64,000 bases of DNA from Desulfovibrionales bacterium (GCA_007693505.1 REDL01000064.1:225517-289516); one strand, 5' to 3'; shown: positions 54,850-63,587, numbered from the stretch's first letter. Notes: generated from the letters alone by a model not told the origin. Numbers and translations: made by a program.

Positions 54850-56085
54850 TCAGGTATGGTTTCGTGGTCCACGATGCGGGGACTCTTCAGGGATTTGATC
54901 AGTTGATGGGATGGTCTCCTGCAGGTGGATTCTCAGGGCGCTGACATCGTCGCTGCCCGGGGGGGAATGTGGACGGCCCAATTCCGCAAAGAGGTTGTCG
55001 AGGTTGCAATCCGGCTGCTGGATAATCCGGGCGGCGTGTTTGATGAATCGCTTCAGGCCGAACATGGTTCCAGGCCGAACGTCCCACTCATAACAGCCGT
55101 CCGTGAAGAAAAAAAGAATCGTGTCCGGTTCCAGATCAACGGTGTTCAGGCGGGCCTTTTGCGGAAAAATTCCCAGTGCGGGCATGGTTGCCGGAAGAGT
55201 CCGGGGCGGAGATCCATTTTGCAGAACCATGCCGGGAGCATGGCCGGCATTGATGTACTCCAGGGTGGATAAGTCGTCGTTAATATCCGCGATGAACAAG
55301 GTGACGAAGTCGCCTTCCTCGCCGATAAAGCGGTGCAATTGTTCGTTGAGCAATTCCACCAGGCTGGAGAGGCTTTGCGTCGGGCTACCTGAAAAACGGA
55401 CCATGGTCCGGACCATGGACATGATGAACGCCGCCTTGGCTCCATGACCGCTGACGTCGGCCATGACCACGCGCAGCCCCTCGTCCGGCAGAGAGAAGTA
55501 ATCGAAGTAGTCGCCGCTGGCCTGGGACGAAGGCAGGTAGAGGCTCTGGACCGTGATTCCGGGATGGTGGGGGGGGGCTGTGGGCAGGAGGCGCCGTTGC
55601 AGCCGGGCGACTTCCTCGATCTCCCGGTACATGGTTGCATAGGCTTGCCGCAGGCTGCGATTCAGTCGAACCTGGCGTTCAGCGACCCGGACCCTGGCCA
55701 GCATTTCCAGGGCATCGAAGGGTTTGACCAGATAGTCGTTGGCTCCTTCGTGCAGGGCCTCGGATTTTTGCTCCAGCGAGTCTTCCGAGGTCAGCACCAG
55801 AATAAACAGGTCCTGGTCGTCGTCCTCTCTCCGGATGTGTCGGATGACCTCCAGGCCGCCCAGCCGGGGCATGTTCATGTCCAGGATGCATATTTCCGGA
55901 CGGTTCTTCCGATATTCCTCCAAGGCCTCTATACCGTCCCGGCGGGAAACCAGCCGGTACTTATCCTGGAGAATCGCCTCCAGGTAGTGGCGGACCGTCG
56001 AGGAGTCGTCCACAATCATCACCCTGACCAGGGTATCCATGTCCTGCGGCGTATTTTCAAGCATGTCAAAGCGTTGGCTTGTCAC
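54850..56085 (-). CDS. Response regulator with PP2C-type (SpoIIE/RsbU) phosphatase domain
   Basis: 411 residues. The receiver domain (about 20-140) has the acidic pair D26-D27, phosphoacceptor D69 in ICILDMNMPRLGG and K of LVKPFDA. A coiled linker (about 150-185) leads to a SpoIIE-type PP2C phosphatase (about 190-400) with metal sites ASGDYFDYF, MADVSGHGAKAA and FFFTDGCYE. It should dephosphorylate the STAS protein encoded next. The GTG at 56085 has GAGGG 4 bases upstream; ATG at 56064 or 56040 are alternatives. Confidence 0.88.
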   Translation of the reverse strand: MTSQRFDMLENTPQDMDTLVRVMIVDDSSTVRHYLEAILQDKYRLVSRRDGIEALEEYRKNRPEICILDMNMPRLGGLEVIRHIRREDDDQDLFILVLTSEDSLEQKSEALHEGANDYLVKPFDALEMLARVRVAERQVRLNRSLRQAYATMYREIEEVARLQRRLLPTAPPHHPGITVQSLYLPSSQASGDYFDYFSLPDEGLRVVMADVSGHGAKAAFIMSMVRTMVRFSGSPTQSLSSLVELLNEQLHRFIGEEGDFVTLFIADINDDLSTLEYINAGHAPGMVLQNGSPPRTLPATMPALGIFPQKARLNTVDLEPDTILFFFTDGCYEWDVRPGTMFGLKRFIKHAARIIQQPDCNLDNLFAELGRPHSPPGSDDVSALRIHLQETIPSTDQIPEESPHRGPRNHT

Positions 56086-56280
56086 GTTACCCTCGGATGC
56101 CAGCTTCTCAGGGAGTCGGCAGATCTCGGAAGCATCGTATTGGCCCCGCCCGTGTTTTGTGCTCCGCAAGAGCGGACAGGAGGTATGGCAACGTGAGAGG
56201 ACAAGCATCGTGCCTGTTCGCGCGGGCAAGATCCCTGCACGACCCCGTTTTCAACCATAATTTCAGTATCAGCCATATCC

Positions 56281-56745
56281 CTACGCGTCCAGGGAGTCCC
56301 AGATCAGGGTCACCGGCCCCCAGTTGCACAGAGCCACATTCATCTCCTGGCCAAAGCGGCCGGTGGCCACCCGATGGGGCAACAGGGACTCCAGCTCGGC
56401 AACGAAGTCTGTGAACAAGGCTTCGGCCCGGGTGGGATCCGCGGCCGGGTGGAAGGAGGGGCGGCGGCCCTTGCGGCAATCGGCGTGCAGGGTGAACTGG
56501 GATACGGCCAGGATTTGGCCTTGCACATCCGCTACGTCCAGATCAAGTCTCCCGGCCGCATTGGGAAAGATCCGGGCCTGGACCATCTTGCGGGCCATAC
56601 GGGCCAGCAAGGGCGAGGGGGTCGGCTCGGCCTCGTCTTCGCGACCGAATCCGACCAGGACCAGCAGTCCCAACTCAATGGCCGCCACCGGCTCGCCCGC
56701 CACCGTCACCGAAGCGGATGTGACGCGCTGAATGACCAGGCGCAC
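56281..56745 (-). CDS. dtd: D-aminoacyl-tRNA deacylase
   Basis: Removes D-amino acids from tRNA. 154 residues, family length. RLVIQRVTSASVTVAGE at the start, the SQFTLHADCRKGRRPSF motif and the C-terminal cross-subunit Gly-cisPro-type motif NWGPVTLIWDS are present (family text NxGPVT). A GTG at 56745 gives the standard N-terminus VRLVIQRV and has GGAGG 6 bases upstream; it starts one base after the queD stop. Confidence 0.95.
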   Translation of the reverse strand: MRLVIQRVTSASVTVAGEPVAAIELGLLVLVGFGREDEAEPTPSPLLARMARKMVQARIFPNAAGRLDLDVADVQGQILAVSQFTLHADCRKGRRPSFHPAADPTRAEALFTDFVAELESLLPHRVATGRFGQEMNVALCNWGPVTLIWDSLDA

Positions 56746-56746
56746 G

Positions 56747-57139
56747 TCATTCCTCCAAGTATGTGGCGATGGTGTTCGGCCCTTCGGCAACGGAGACGCT
56801 GTGCATGGCTACCCCCGGAGCAGGCAGCAAAGGAGCCAGACGGTGATAGATATGGCGGGCCAAATGTTCCGATGAGGGGTTGATTTCACTGAACTCCGGC
56901 ATCTCGTTCAGGTTGCGGTGGTCCAGCTCGGCCAGGACCTGCTTCACCAGGGCCTTGAGTTCCTTGAAGTCCATGACAATTCCCAGCCGCGGATCCAGGG
57001 ACCGGCCCTGGACCTGAACCTGCACCGTGAAGTTATGGCCGTGCAGGGTTTCACATTTTCCCTGGTAGTGGCGCAATTGGTGCGCCGAACTGAAATGGTC
57101 GTTGACGGTCAACCGCCAGATTCCGGTGGGCATGGCCAT
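56747..57139 (-). CDS. queD: 6-carboxy-5,6,7,8-tetrahydropterin synthase (QueD/PTPS family)
   Basis: Queuosine/7-deazaguanine pathway enzyme. 130 residues. Zinc histidines lie in FSSAHQLRHYQGKCETLHGHNF (with the catalytic Cys between them), the catalytic pair in AELDHRNLNE, and the C-terminal glutamate in SVAEGPNTIATY. It begins directly after the dnaE stop. queC, queE and queF are not in the window. Confidence 0.93.
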   Translation of the reverse strand: MAMPTGIWRLTVNDHFSSAHQLRHYQGKCETLHGHNFTVQVQVQGRSLDPRLGIVMDFKELKALVKQVLAELDHRNLNEMPEFSEINPSSEHLARHIYHRLAPLLPAPGVAMHSVSVAEGPNTIATYLEE

Positions 57140-60100
57140 TTAACCCATCCCGCCGAAGGCCGTGGACGTGTTTCCCGTCGGACCGGCATCGTGCCATGCC
57201 GTGACGTCCTTCCAGAATTGCGGGCCAGGAGCAACCTGGTGCTGCGGCCCAAGCTGCAGGGTGCATCTGCCTTCGGGCAGGTCCAGAATGACCCGGACCG
57301 GCGTTTGGCCGGGATGTTTTTCAAAAACCCGCTGCAGTGTCAGGAGGTCGGCCTTGCCCAGGTCTTTTCGCTCGATGCGCACATGCACCGGCTGGTCATT
57401 GCGGGCGCAGGCATCACTGAGCGGACTGACCCGAAGCACTTCCAGCTTGATTTGCTGGGGAGCGGATTCTGGAGCGGCATCCGTGCGGCCTTCATAATCG
57501 CTGATCCGGGCTTCCAGGAGGAGAGGGCGATCGCTCTGGAAGTACTCCTTGGACGGGCCATAGATATCCGGAAATACGGTTGCCTCGGCCATTCCGGTGA
57601 GATCCTCGATCTGACAAAATGCCATCTTGTCCCCTTTGCGGGTTTGGTGTTCCTTGAATCCGGTGATCAGGACGCCCAGACGCACTTCGGTTTTCTTGGG
57701 CAGTTCCTGGCATTCCTGAAGCGTGCGGACTCCGAGCCGACGCGCCTCTTCCCGAAACGGACGCAACGGGTTGCTGGTCAGGAAGAATCCCAGGGCCTCC
57801 TTCTCGTATCGGGATTTCTCCTCATCGCTCCATTCCGGCTCCGGCCCGTCGCTGACCGGGTCGATGCCGCAGGCCATCTCCAGTGCCTTGCTTTCGCCGC
57901 CAGGCAAGCAGGAAAACAGGGACATCTGCGAACGTCTCTTCTCCTTGGCCCGTTTCTGGGCCGTGGCCATGGCCATGTCCAGGCCGGCCATCATCCGGGC
58001 CCGTCCGGGGTGAATGGAGTCAAAGGCGCCGCTTTTGATCAGATATTCAAGAACCCGCTTGGTCACCTTGCGGGTGTTGACCCGCTGACAAAGGTCCGCA
58101 AGGCCCCGATACGGGCCATCAACCCGGCCCTGGGCTATCTCCCGGATGGCCTCGTCCCCCACGTTCTTGACCCCGGACAGGCCGAAGCGAATCTTGTCCT
58201 TCTCGACGCTGAACCGGGCCTGGCTGTGATTCACATCCGGCGGCAGAATCGGGATTTCCATTTCGCCGCAGTCGTTGAGGTAGCGCAGAATTTTGTCTGC
58301 GTTTTCCACTTCCGAGCTGATCAAGGCGGCCATGAACTCCACCGGGAAGTGGGCCTTGAGAAAGGCGGTCTGGTAGGAAATCAACGCATAGGCGGCACTA
58401 TGGGACTTGTTGAAGCCGTAACCGGCGAATTTCTCCATCAGGTCAAAAATCTGGGCCGCCTTGGTCTCGGGCAGACCGTTCTCACGTACGCCCTGCATGA
58501 ACCGGGAACGCTGCTGGGCCATAACCTGGGGGTCTTTCTTGCCCATGGCCCGGCGCAGGATGTCCGCTTCGCCCAGAGAGTAGGCAGCCAGGTCCGAGGC
58601 GATCTTCATGACCTGTTCCTGGTAGAGGATGACCCCATAGGTATCCTTGAGAATCGGCTCCAACTGGGGCAATAGGTACTCCACGGGCAACTGGCCGTGT
58701 TTGCAGCGGATGAAGGTGGTGACCATGCCGCTTTCCAGCGGTCCCGGGCGATACAGGGCCAGCAGGGCGATCACGTCCTCGAAGCAGGATGGCTTGAGGT
58801 CCATGAGCACCTGGCGCATGCCCGAACTTTCCAGCTGAAAGATGCCTTCGGTGCGGCCTTCGCAAAGCAGCTTGAAGGTCTCAGGATCGTTCAGAGGCAG
58901 GTGGGCCATGTCCGGCGGGGTCTTGCCGCCATCGCGGATGAGATCCACGGCGTCCTGGATCACGGTGAGGGTCTTCAGGCCCAGAAAGTCGAACTTGATC
59001 AGTCCTACGTTTTCCACGCACTTCATGTCCCACTGGGTGACGGTCTCCTTCTTCTTGCCCACGCACAGGGGAACGTGTTCCACCATGGCCCGGTCCGAGA
59101 GGACCACTCCCGCGGCATGGGTGGAGGCGTGGCGGGCCAGCCCTTCCAGGCGCAGGGAAATGTCGATCAGCCGGCCCACCGTGGGGTCGTTCTCGGCCAG
59201 CTTTTTCAGATCCGGCTCCTGCTCCAGGGCCTTGGCAATGGTCATGCCCAGGGAACCGGGCACCAGCTTGGCGATTTTGTCCGTTTCCGCGGGTTTCAGC
59301 CCCAAAGCCCGACCCACGTCACGCACCGCGGCCCGGGCCTTCATCCGGCCGAAGGTGATGATCTGGGCCACGTTGTCCTGGCCGTATTTTTCCGAAACGT
59401 ACTTGAGCACTTCTTCCCGGCGGGTAAAGCAGAAATCCACGTCGATATCCGGCAGGCTGACCCGCTCGGCGTTCAGGAAGCGCTCGAAGAGCAGATTGTA
59501 CGGTATGGGGTCCAGGTCCGTGATGCGCAGGGCATACGCCACCAGGCTGCCGGCTGCCGAACCCCGGCCCGGACCGACGGGGATGTCCCGGGACTTGGCC
59601 CAGTTGATGAAATCCTGGACGATGAGGAAATACCCGGCAAAGCCCTTGGAGCAGATCACATCCAGTTCTGTGGCCAGCCGTTGATTGTAGACGTCGCGCT
59701 CCGCACCGGGCTGGATCTTGGCCAGCCGCTCGTCCAGTCCCTGGCTGGCGGCCCGGCGCAGCTCTTCCTCCAGGGTCATGCCCTCGGGAAGGCTGTAGGC
59801 CGGGAAATGGGGCTTGTTGAAGGTCAGTTCCAGGTTGCAGGCATCGGCTATTTCCGCGGTGGCCGCCAGGGCCTGGGGACAGTGGGCAAAGGCGTTCTCC
59901 ATTTCCTCCGGGCCGCGGTAGTACAGCTCCTTGGTGTCGAAACGCATCCGTTTCTGGTCCGTCTCGCAGGCATTGGTCTGGATGCAGAGCAGGATGTCGT
60001 GGGCCTGCACGTCCTCGGCAGTCAGGTAGTGGCAGTCGTTGGTGGCCACCAGGGGCAGCTTGGTCGCCTCGGCCAGTTCCTGCAATTGCTGGTTCAGGAT

Positions 60101-60652
60101 GACCTGATCGGCCAGCCCGTTGGCCTGCAGTTCCAGATAGAAGCGCCCGGGAAACAGGTTTGCGTAAAACCTGGTCGTTTCCAGGCCGACGTCGAACCCT
60201 TCGTGACGCAGCTTGAAAGGTACTTCACCCTTGAGGCACGCTGACAGCGCAATCAGCCCCTCAGAGCACTGGGCCAGAATTTCCTTGTCCACGCGTGGCT
60301 TGTAGTGAAATCCCTGGGTATGCCCCATGGACACCAGACGGATCAGGTTGCGGTACCCGGTCTCGTTCTGGGCCAGAAGCACCAGATGGTATCCGGCCTG
60401 GGACGCGGAGCGGGCGTCCCTGTCGTGCCGGCTGTTCCGGGCCACATACACCTCGCAGCCGATGATCGGCTTTAGCCCGAAGGACTTGGCCGTTTTGTAG
60501 AACGTGATCGCGCCGTACAGGTTGCCGTGGTCCGTGATGGCCACGGAATTCATGCCGAAATCCTTGGCCTTGGCGCACAGATCCTTGATCCGGATCGCGC
60601 CGTCCAGCAGGCTGTATTCGGTGTGGCAGTGCAGGTGAACGAAGTCGGGCAT
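57140..60652 (-). CDS. dnaE: DNA polymerase III alpha subunit
   Basis: Replicative polymerase. 1170 residues, DnaE1 type. The N-terminal PHP domain begins FVHLHCHTEYSLLDGAI and retains several metal-type histidines. The polymerase active site has GRGSAAGSLVAYAL and the catalytic aspartates in LPDIDVDFCF (about 398-408). Later GVVLSDRAMVEHVPL, a tandem helix-hairpin-helix region (RKVTKRVLEYLIKSGAFD) and an OB fold (ITGFKEHQTRKGDKMAFCQIEDLTG) follow. The ATG at 60652 gives the family N-terminus MPDFVHLHCH. Confidence 0.98.
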   Translation of the reverse strand: MPDFVHLHCHTEYSLLDGAIRIKDLCAKAKDFGMNSVAITDHGNLYGAITFYKTAKSFGLKPIIGCEVYVARNSRHDRDARSASQAGYHLVLLAQNETGYRNLIRLVSMGHTQGFHYKPRVDKEILAQCSEGLIALSACLKGEVPFKLRHEGFDVGLETTRFYANLFPGRFYLELQANGLADQVILNQQLQELAEATKLPLVATNDCHYLTAEDVQAHDILLCIQTNACETDQKRMRFDTKELYYRGPEEMENAFAHCPQALAATAEIADACNLELTFNKPHFPAYSLPEGMTLEEELRRAASQGLDERLAKIQPGAERDVYNQRLATELDVICSKGFAGYFLIVQDFINWAKSRDIPVGPGRGSAAGSLVAYALRITDLDPIPYNLLFERFLNAERVSLPDIDVDFCFTRREEVLKYVSEKYGQDNVAQIITFGRMKARAAVRDVGRALGLKPAETDKIAKLVPGSLGMTIAKALEQEPDLKKLAENDPTVGRLIDISLRLEGLARHASTHAAGVVLSDRAMVEHVPLCVGKKKETVTQWDMKCVENVGLIKFDFLGLKTLTVIQDAVDLIRDGGKTPPDMAHLPLNDPETFKLLCEGRTEGIFQLESSGMRQVLMDLKPSCFEDVIALLALYRPGPLESGMVTTFIRCKHGQLPVEYLLPQLEPILKDTYGVILYQEQVMKIASDLAAYSLGEADILRRAMGKKDPQVMAQQRSRFMQGVRENGLPETKAAQIFDLMEKFAGYGFNKSHSAAYALISYQTAFLKAHFPVEFMAALISSEVENADKILRYLNDCGEMEIPILPPDVNHSQARFSVEKDKIRFGLSGVKNVGDEAIREIAQGRVDGPYRGLADLCQRVNTRKVTKRVLEYLIKSGAFDSIHPGRARMMAGLDMAMATAQKRAKEKRRSQMSLFSCLPGGESKALEMACGIDPVSDGPEPEWSDEEKSRYEKEALGFFLTSNPLRPFREEARRLGVRTLQECQELPKKTEVRLGVLITGFKEHQTRKGDKMAFCQIEDLTGMAEATVFPDIYGPSKEYFQSDRPLLLEARISDYEGRTDAAPESAPQQIKLEVLRVSPLSDACARNDQPVHVRIERKDLGKADLLTLQRVFEKHPGQTPVRVILDLPEGRCTLQLGPQHQVAPGPQFWKDVTAWHDAGPTGNTSTAFGGMG

Positions 60653-61106
60653 GGGGATGAGTTGAGAGCGGTATGGGGGTTATTGAATATATTTTCAAGT
60701 AGTTGTCGAAATAATCCGTGCCGGGCCAGGCAAACAATTCACAAGTGGATACTGCATGGACAATGGCGTGAGCCGTGATTTGACCACCATGCCTGAAAAT
60801 TACCTTGATAAAGATGATTTTGCAACAAGCACCCCTGCGCAACAGAAGCGAAGCAGTCCTGGATCAGGAGAGGCAACTCCTTAATTTAAAATTTTTTTTT
60901 GGATAAGTGCAACGCCAGGGATCTCTTGTACGTGTTGCGCGCTGTCCCGGTTCAGCATCCAGCATCTCGGCGAAATAAGAGTGAGTTGTGCCTGCTTTGC
61001 CGTAAAGGATTCCGCCTTCCGATGTTTGCCGGTGGCAATCTCAAATATGGTGTCCGCGAGGTTGTCGCTGAAGACATTTTATCAACCACTACCAAAAAAA
61101 CCAGCA
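60653..61106. other. Intergenic region upstream of dnaE
   Basis: The dnaE promoter must lie at its left end. The stretch near 60885 has an AT-rich run with a weak AGGAG/CTCCT hairpin. The right part may be remnants upstream of an hsdM fragment. No intact gene is seen. Confidence 0.45.
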
Positions 61107-61206
61107 ATGGCCCTCAAAAAATCAGACCTCTACTCGTCCCTCTGGCAGAGTTGCGATGAATTGCGCGGTGTCTGGATGATGTTACTGCAGATAGTCGCAA
61201 AACCTT
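61107..61206 (+). pseudogene. N-terminal fragment of a type I restriction-modification methyltransferase (HsdM)
   Basis: The reading MALKKSDLYSSLWQSCDELR from the ATG at 61107 is the very conserved start of type I HsdM proteins, where GGMDASQYKDYVL normally follows. Here it diverges after CDELRG into VWMMLLQ and soon stops at 61206. So only about 21 residues remain; a dispersed palindromic repeat begins 8 bases later. No hsdS or hsdR is near. Confidence 0.75.
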
Positions 61207-61213
61207 GAAATTC

Positions 61214-61238
61214 GTCATCCGGCGAAAGCCGGAATCCA
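61214..61238. repeat. Dispersed palindromic repeat next to the hsdM fragment
   Basis: TCATCCGGCGAAAGCCGGAA followed by TCCAG, related to the inverted pair at 16564-16644. It marks the break of the hsdM fragment. Confidence 0.65.
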
Positions 61239-61397
61239 GTCTTTCCAGGGTGTTGAGCAAAATCACATCACACGTTTTCGCGGGAAAAGAGACTTTTTGC
61301 AGTGACCTCCTATCTGTTTGCGCTACGAAGAAACAGAACAAAACGTGCTGATCCAGGGTAACACTTTCTCCGGGCGCAAACCAGAGGAGGGAGTGTC

Positions 61398-61658
61398 ATG
61401 GGGAGTCGTCAATTTACCCAGCAGCAGAAGTTGAGCGTATTGAAAGCGGCTGAAGATGTTGGGGTCAAGGAGTCAGCGCGCGTCGCGGGAGTGCATTACG
61501 TCACGGTTTACGAGTGGCGGCGTCAACTGGAGTCCTTGGGGGAAGAAGCCTTTCTTGCCAAGGATGTTCACCGCCCGGGCCGTGGAGTGAAGGAGGTCAG
61601 CCAAGAGCAGGAACTGGTGCATGGGTGCAGTTTAGAAGATGCGGATCGCCGGAGGTGA
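61398..61658 (+). pseudogene. Truncated transposase helix-turn-helix protein (IS3/IS481-like orfA)
   Basis: 86 codons. RQFTQQQKLSVLKAAEDVGVKESARVAGVHYVTVYEWRRQL is a typical transposase N-terminal HTH. After KEVSQEQELVHG the text no longer resembles a transposase and stops. The ATG has GGAGG upstream. No catalytic DDE part and no inverted repeat ends are seen, so this is an insertion-sequence remnant. Confidence 0.7.
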
Positions 61659-61980
61659 TCAACTCGGCATTACCGGTCATCGCGCACCATATGAACTTGT
61701 TGTCGTCGGGATCATCAAGAATATACGCTTCCCCAGGAGGAACAACCACCGGCTCGAACCAGGGAAGGATTTCACGGTCCAGAAGGTGGTGGATTTCCGC
61801 TGGTGAGAGTTGAAACTTGGGATAAGCCAGGACGCGAAGATATTCGGCCATGATCGCTTCGGAAACCAAAGGCTGAATAACGCAGCTTTTCCATAAGTCC
61901 ATGATCCGTTCGGTTTGGCTGCCCCGGCTGCCGAAAAGCAGGGTAGAAACAAGGACGTTGGTGTCGATGACAACCTTCAT
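61597..61980 (-). CDS. PIN-domain toxin, C-terminus altered
   Basis: 127 residues, COG1569-like PIN nuclease of a toxin-antitoxin pair. The first acidic site is VVIDTNVLVSTLLF, the second SEAIMAEYL, and a late DDPDDNKF supplies further acids, with ITSGDPHLL at the end. Homologues continue with a GIPIVSPREF-like segment; here HLLNC is followed by THAPVPALG and a stop. The junction coincides with the end of the transposase fragment on the other strand, so the toxin tail was probably replaced. The ATG at 61980 overlaps the antitoxin stop (ATGA). Confidence 0.8.
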   Translation of the reverse strand: MKVVIDTNVLVSTLLFGSRGSQTERIMDLWKSCVIQPLVSEAIMAEYLRVLAYPKFQLSPAEIHHLLDREILPWFEPVVVPPGEAYILDDPDDNKFIWCAMTGNAELITSGDPHLLNCTHAPVPALG

Positions 61981-62207
61981 GCTTGTTTCCGTGTCCACTG
62001 CACGGCATCGGCAAGGGAGTTTTCGGTGAGGCCGAGCTGTTGCATTTTGGTTCGAATGGACTCAGTGGAAACCCTGGAGACCTGGACCGGTTCCAAAACA
62101 ACCGTTTCGTCCCGGAGGGCGACATTGAAATATTCGATTGGGGGCAGGCTTTCCATGATGGCTTTGGGAATCGTAATTTGATTTTTTGAGGTCACTTTGG
62201 CGAGCAT
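61977..62207 (-). CDS. AbrB/SpoVT-type antitoxin
   Basis: 76 residues. The N-terminal swapped-hairpin DNA-binding domain reads LAKVTSKNQITIPKAIMESL (TxKGQITIPK type). The C-terminal helix (about 45-76) likely binds the PIN toxin. It precedes and overlaps the toxin gene, the usual order, and probably autoregulates the pair. Start at 62207 has AAAGGAGACAGCC upstream. Confidence 0.88.
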   Translation of the reverse strand: MLAKVTSKNQITIPKAIMESLPPIEYFNVALRDETVVLEPVQVSRVSTESIRTKMQQLGLTENSLADAVQWTRKQA

Positions 62208-62722
62208 GGCTGTCTCCTTTGGATTACTATTCGCAAGGAATTCTTACACCATTCTTTCTGTGTTTCAAGTAATTCAACCTGAAGGTTTGCCATGAGCTGA
62301 CCAATGCTCCCACCCCTCAAGCTCAGCACCATCAAGGACCGGCGCCACTTCAGGGCCGTCCGTTCGTGAAAAAGGGCAACCTGGACGTACTGGATACCTT
62401 CTTCGTGGACGTGGACAAACGCGGGACTCGCACCCGCAATCCGACCTGGCCGAACAGGCCGTGCTGGAGTGGTTTGCCGCCAGAGAAAAGCAACTGGGCT
62501 TTCCTCTGGACAAAAGGACGCTGGTTGTTGAAACCTACCATCAACAGACAATTCTGAAATAAGCAGCCGGCCGATCCGCTTCTCAACCCTGGATTTATTC
62601 GGCAGGATCCAAATCCACGATCCGGACGTGACCAAAGAGCGCCGCCTGAGCGGAATTGGGAGCGCGAAAGGTCTTGGGATGCGGGCTGATACTGGTCAAA
62701 CGATTATGAAGGAGTGCGAATC
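62208..62722. other. Degraded region between toxin-antitoxin remnants
   Basis: Contains one frameshifted coding remnant (62345-62562) and otherwise no recognisable gene. The codon bias of the remnant matches the chromosome, pointing to decay of a once functional gene. Confidence 0.4.
62345..62562 (+). pseudogene. Frameshifted coding remnant of unknown family
   Basis: One frame reads PLQGRPFVKKGNLDVLDTFFVD; near 62428 the sense continues in another frame as SDLAEQAVLEWFAAREKQLG and ends TYHQQTILK with a stop. Both halves use GC-rich codons like real genes here, so a single base change probably broke one gene. I do not recognise the family. Confidence 0.4.
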
Positions 62723-62941
62723 ATGGAAACCCTACGAGAAGTGCGTCAGGTCAAAGGCAAGGGGTTGATCATTGGCTTGCCGGACACCTGGTTCGACATC
62801 CTGTGGGAAAAATGGGTCGAGATCGTCATCACTCCGCTTCCCCAAAAACCGGAAATGGAAGGAATGGCGGCACGACATGCAACCACGAAGCGGCAGCCTC
62901 ATCCCGCCCCGGCCATGCGTTCCCCACACACGTGGGGATGA
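62723..62941 (+). CDS. Antitoxin-like small protein ending inside a CRISPR-type repeat
   Basis: 72 codons. METLREVRQVKGKGLIIGLP and WVEIVITPLP resemble the small antitoxin-like proteins that begin MxxIREIxxV and end EIIVLPL. The remainder (EGMAARHATTKRQ onward) is unlike that family and the stop lies inside the CRISPR-like repeat at 62917-62945. A GGAG ribosome site is present. Possibly a truncated antitoxin; no toxin partner follows. Confidence 0.45.
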   Translation: METLREVRQVKGKGLIIGLPDTWFDILWEKWVEIVITPLPQKPEMEGMAARHATTKRQPHPAPAMRSPHTWG

Positions 62942-62945
62942 ACCG
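62917..62945. CRISPR. Solitary CRISPR-type repeat (I-E-like), copy 1
   Basis: GCGTTCCCCACACACGTGGG followed by GATGAACCG: 29 bases with the CCCCAC...GTGGGG hairpin and the GAACCG end of type I-E repeats. No second repeat follows at the 61-base period, so it is an orphan. Confidence 0.6.
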
Positions 62946-63031
62946 CTCCATCTGGAGCCGTTCCATTTTGTCACAGGTTGAAGCTGAAGACGCCGGGAGA
63001 TTGAGAATTTGGCATTGACAATCCCAAAAAA

Positions 63032-63301
63032 TCAGTAATGATATCTGGCCTGGATAAAATCAATCCGCTCATCCCGGACCAAATAAACGAGGCGATGTTC
63101 CTGGGTGATGCGTCTGGACCAGAGGCCGGGGGCGAGATGTTTAAGGGGTTCGGGTTTGCCGAAGCCTTCAAACGGGTCGCGGAGGACCGCCTCCACGATT
63201 TTCAGGATGCGCAGGGTTGTCTTTTGCTCTGTATTGACCCAATGGTGCAGATCTTCCCGAAATTCTGGCTGAAAAACGGCAATTCGCGGTTTACTCCGCA
63301 A
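63032..63301 (-). CDS. yoeB: Txe/YoeB family mRNA-interferase toxin
   Basis: 89 residues, RelE fold. PEFREDLHHWVNTEQKTTLRILKIVEAV, the KPEPLKHLAPGLWSRRITQEHRLVYLV core and the C-terminal IDFIQARYHY (catalytic Arg-Tyr-His-Tyr) match YoeB closely. The start is a TTG at 63301 overlapping the end of the antitoxin gene by 11 bases. It should cleave mRNA in the ribosome A site unless bound by its antitoxin. Confidence 0.92.
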   Translation of the reverse strand: MRSKPRIAVFQPEFREDLHHWVNTEQKTTLRILKIVEAVLRDPFEGFGKPEPLKHLAPGLWSRRITQEHRLVYLVRDERIDFIQARYHY

Positions 63302-63569
63302 TGCCGACCTCGGCTTTCAGCCCCTGGGGCGTGCCAGCCTCGCCTTCGCCGTCCAAGGCACGGTTCAAGGCCGTGAGCAGGCGTCTGGCGTTTTTTGGAG
63401 AACGCAGCAAATGGGCTGTTTCCATCAGACTGGACAGTTCGTCCGCGGCGATCAAGGCGACATCCTGTTTTTTGCGTCGAGTAAGGACAACGATTTCACG
63501 GTCATCGACAACTGCGTCACAGAGAGTACTGAAATTGGCCCTGGCATTGGTGTATGTGGTTTGAAGCAT
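63291..63569 (-). CDS. yefM: YefM/Phd family antitoxin
   Basis: 92 residues. MLQTTYTNARANFSTLCDAVVDDREIVVLTRR is the Phd/YefM DNA-binding domain; the C-terminal part with SLMETAHLLRSPKNARRLLTAL wraps the toxin. The start at 63569 matches homologues. It lies 19 bases from a perfect TGTACA palindrome (63588-63610), the kind of site YefM binds for autoregulation. Confidence 0.92.
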   Translation of the reverse strand: MLQTTYTNARANFSTLCDAVVDDREIVVLTRRKKQDVALIAADELSSLMETAHLLRSPKNARRLLTALNRALDGEGEAGTPQGLKAEVGIAE

Positions 63570-63587
63570 AATCTTTCTTCTGATTGA

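Noticed and set aside
56918..58675. A 585-codon plus-strand open frame opposite queD/dnaE
   Set aside because: Complement of well-identified genes; composition typical of an antisense shadow.
60899..61159. 86-codon plus-strand frame upstream of the hsdM fragment
   Set aside because: No recognisable domain or ribosome site; it overlaps the hsdM remnant in a different frame.
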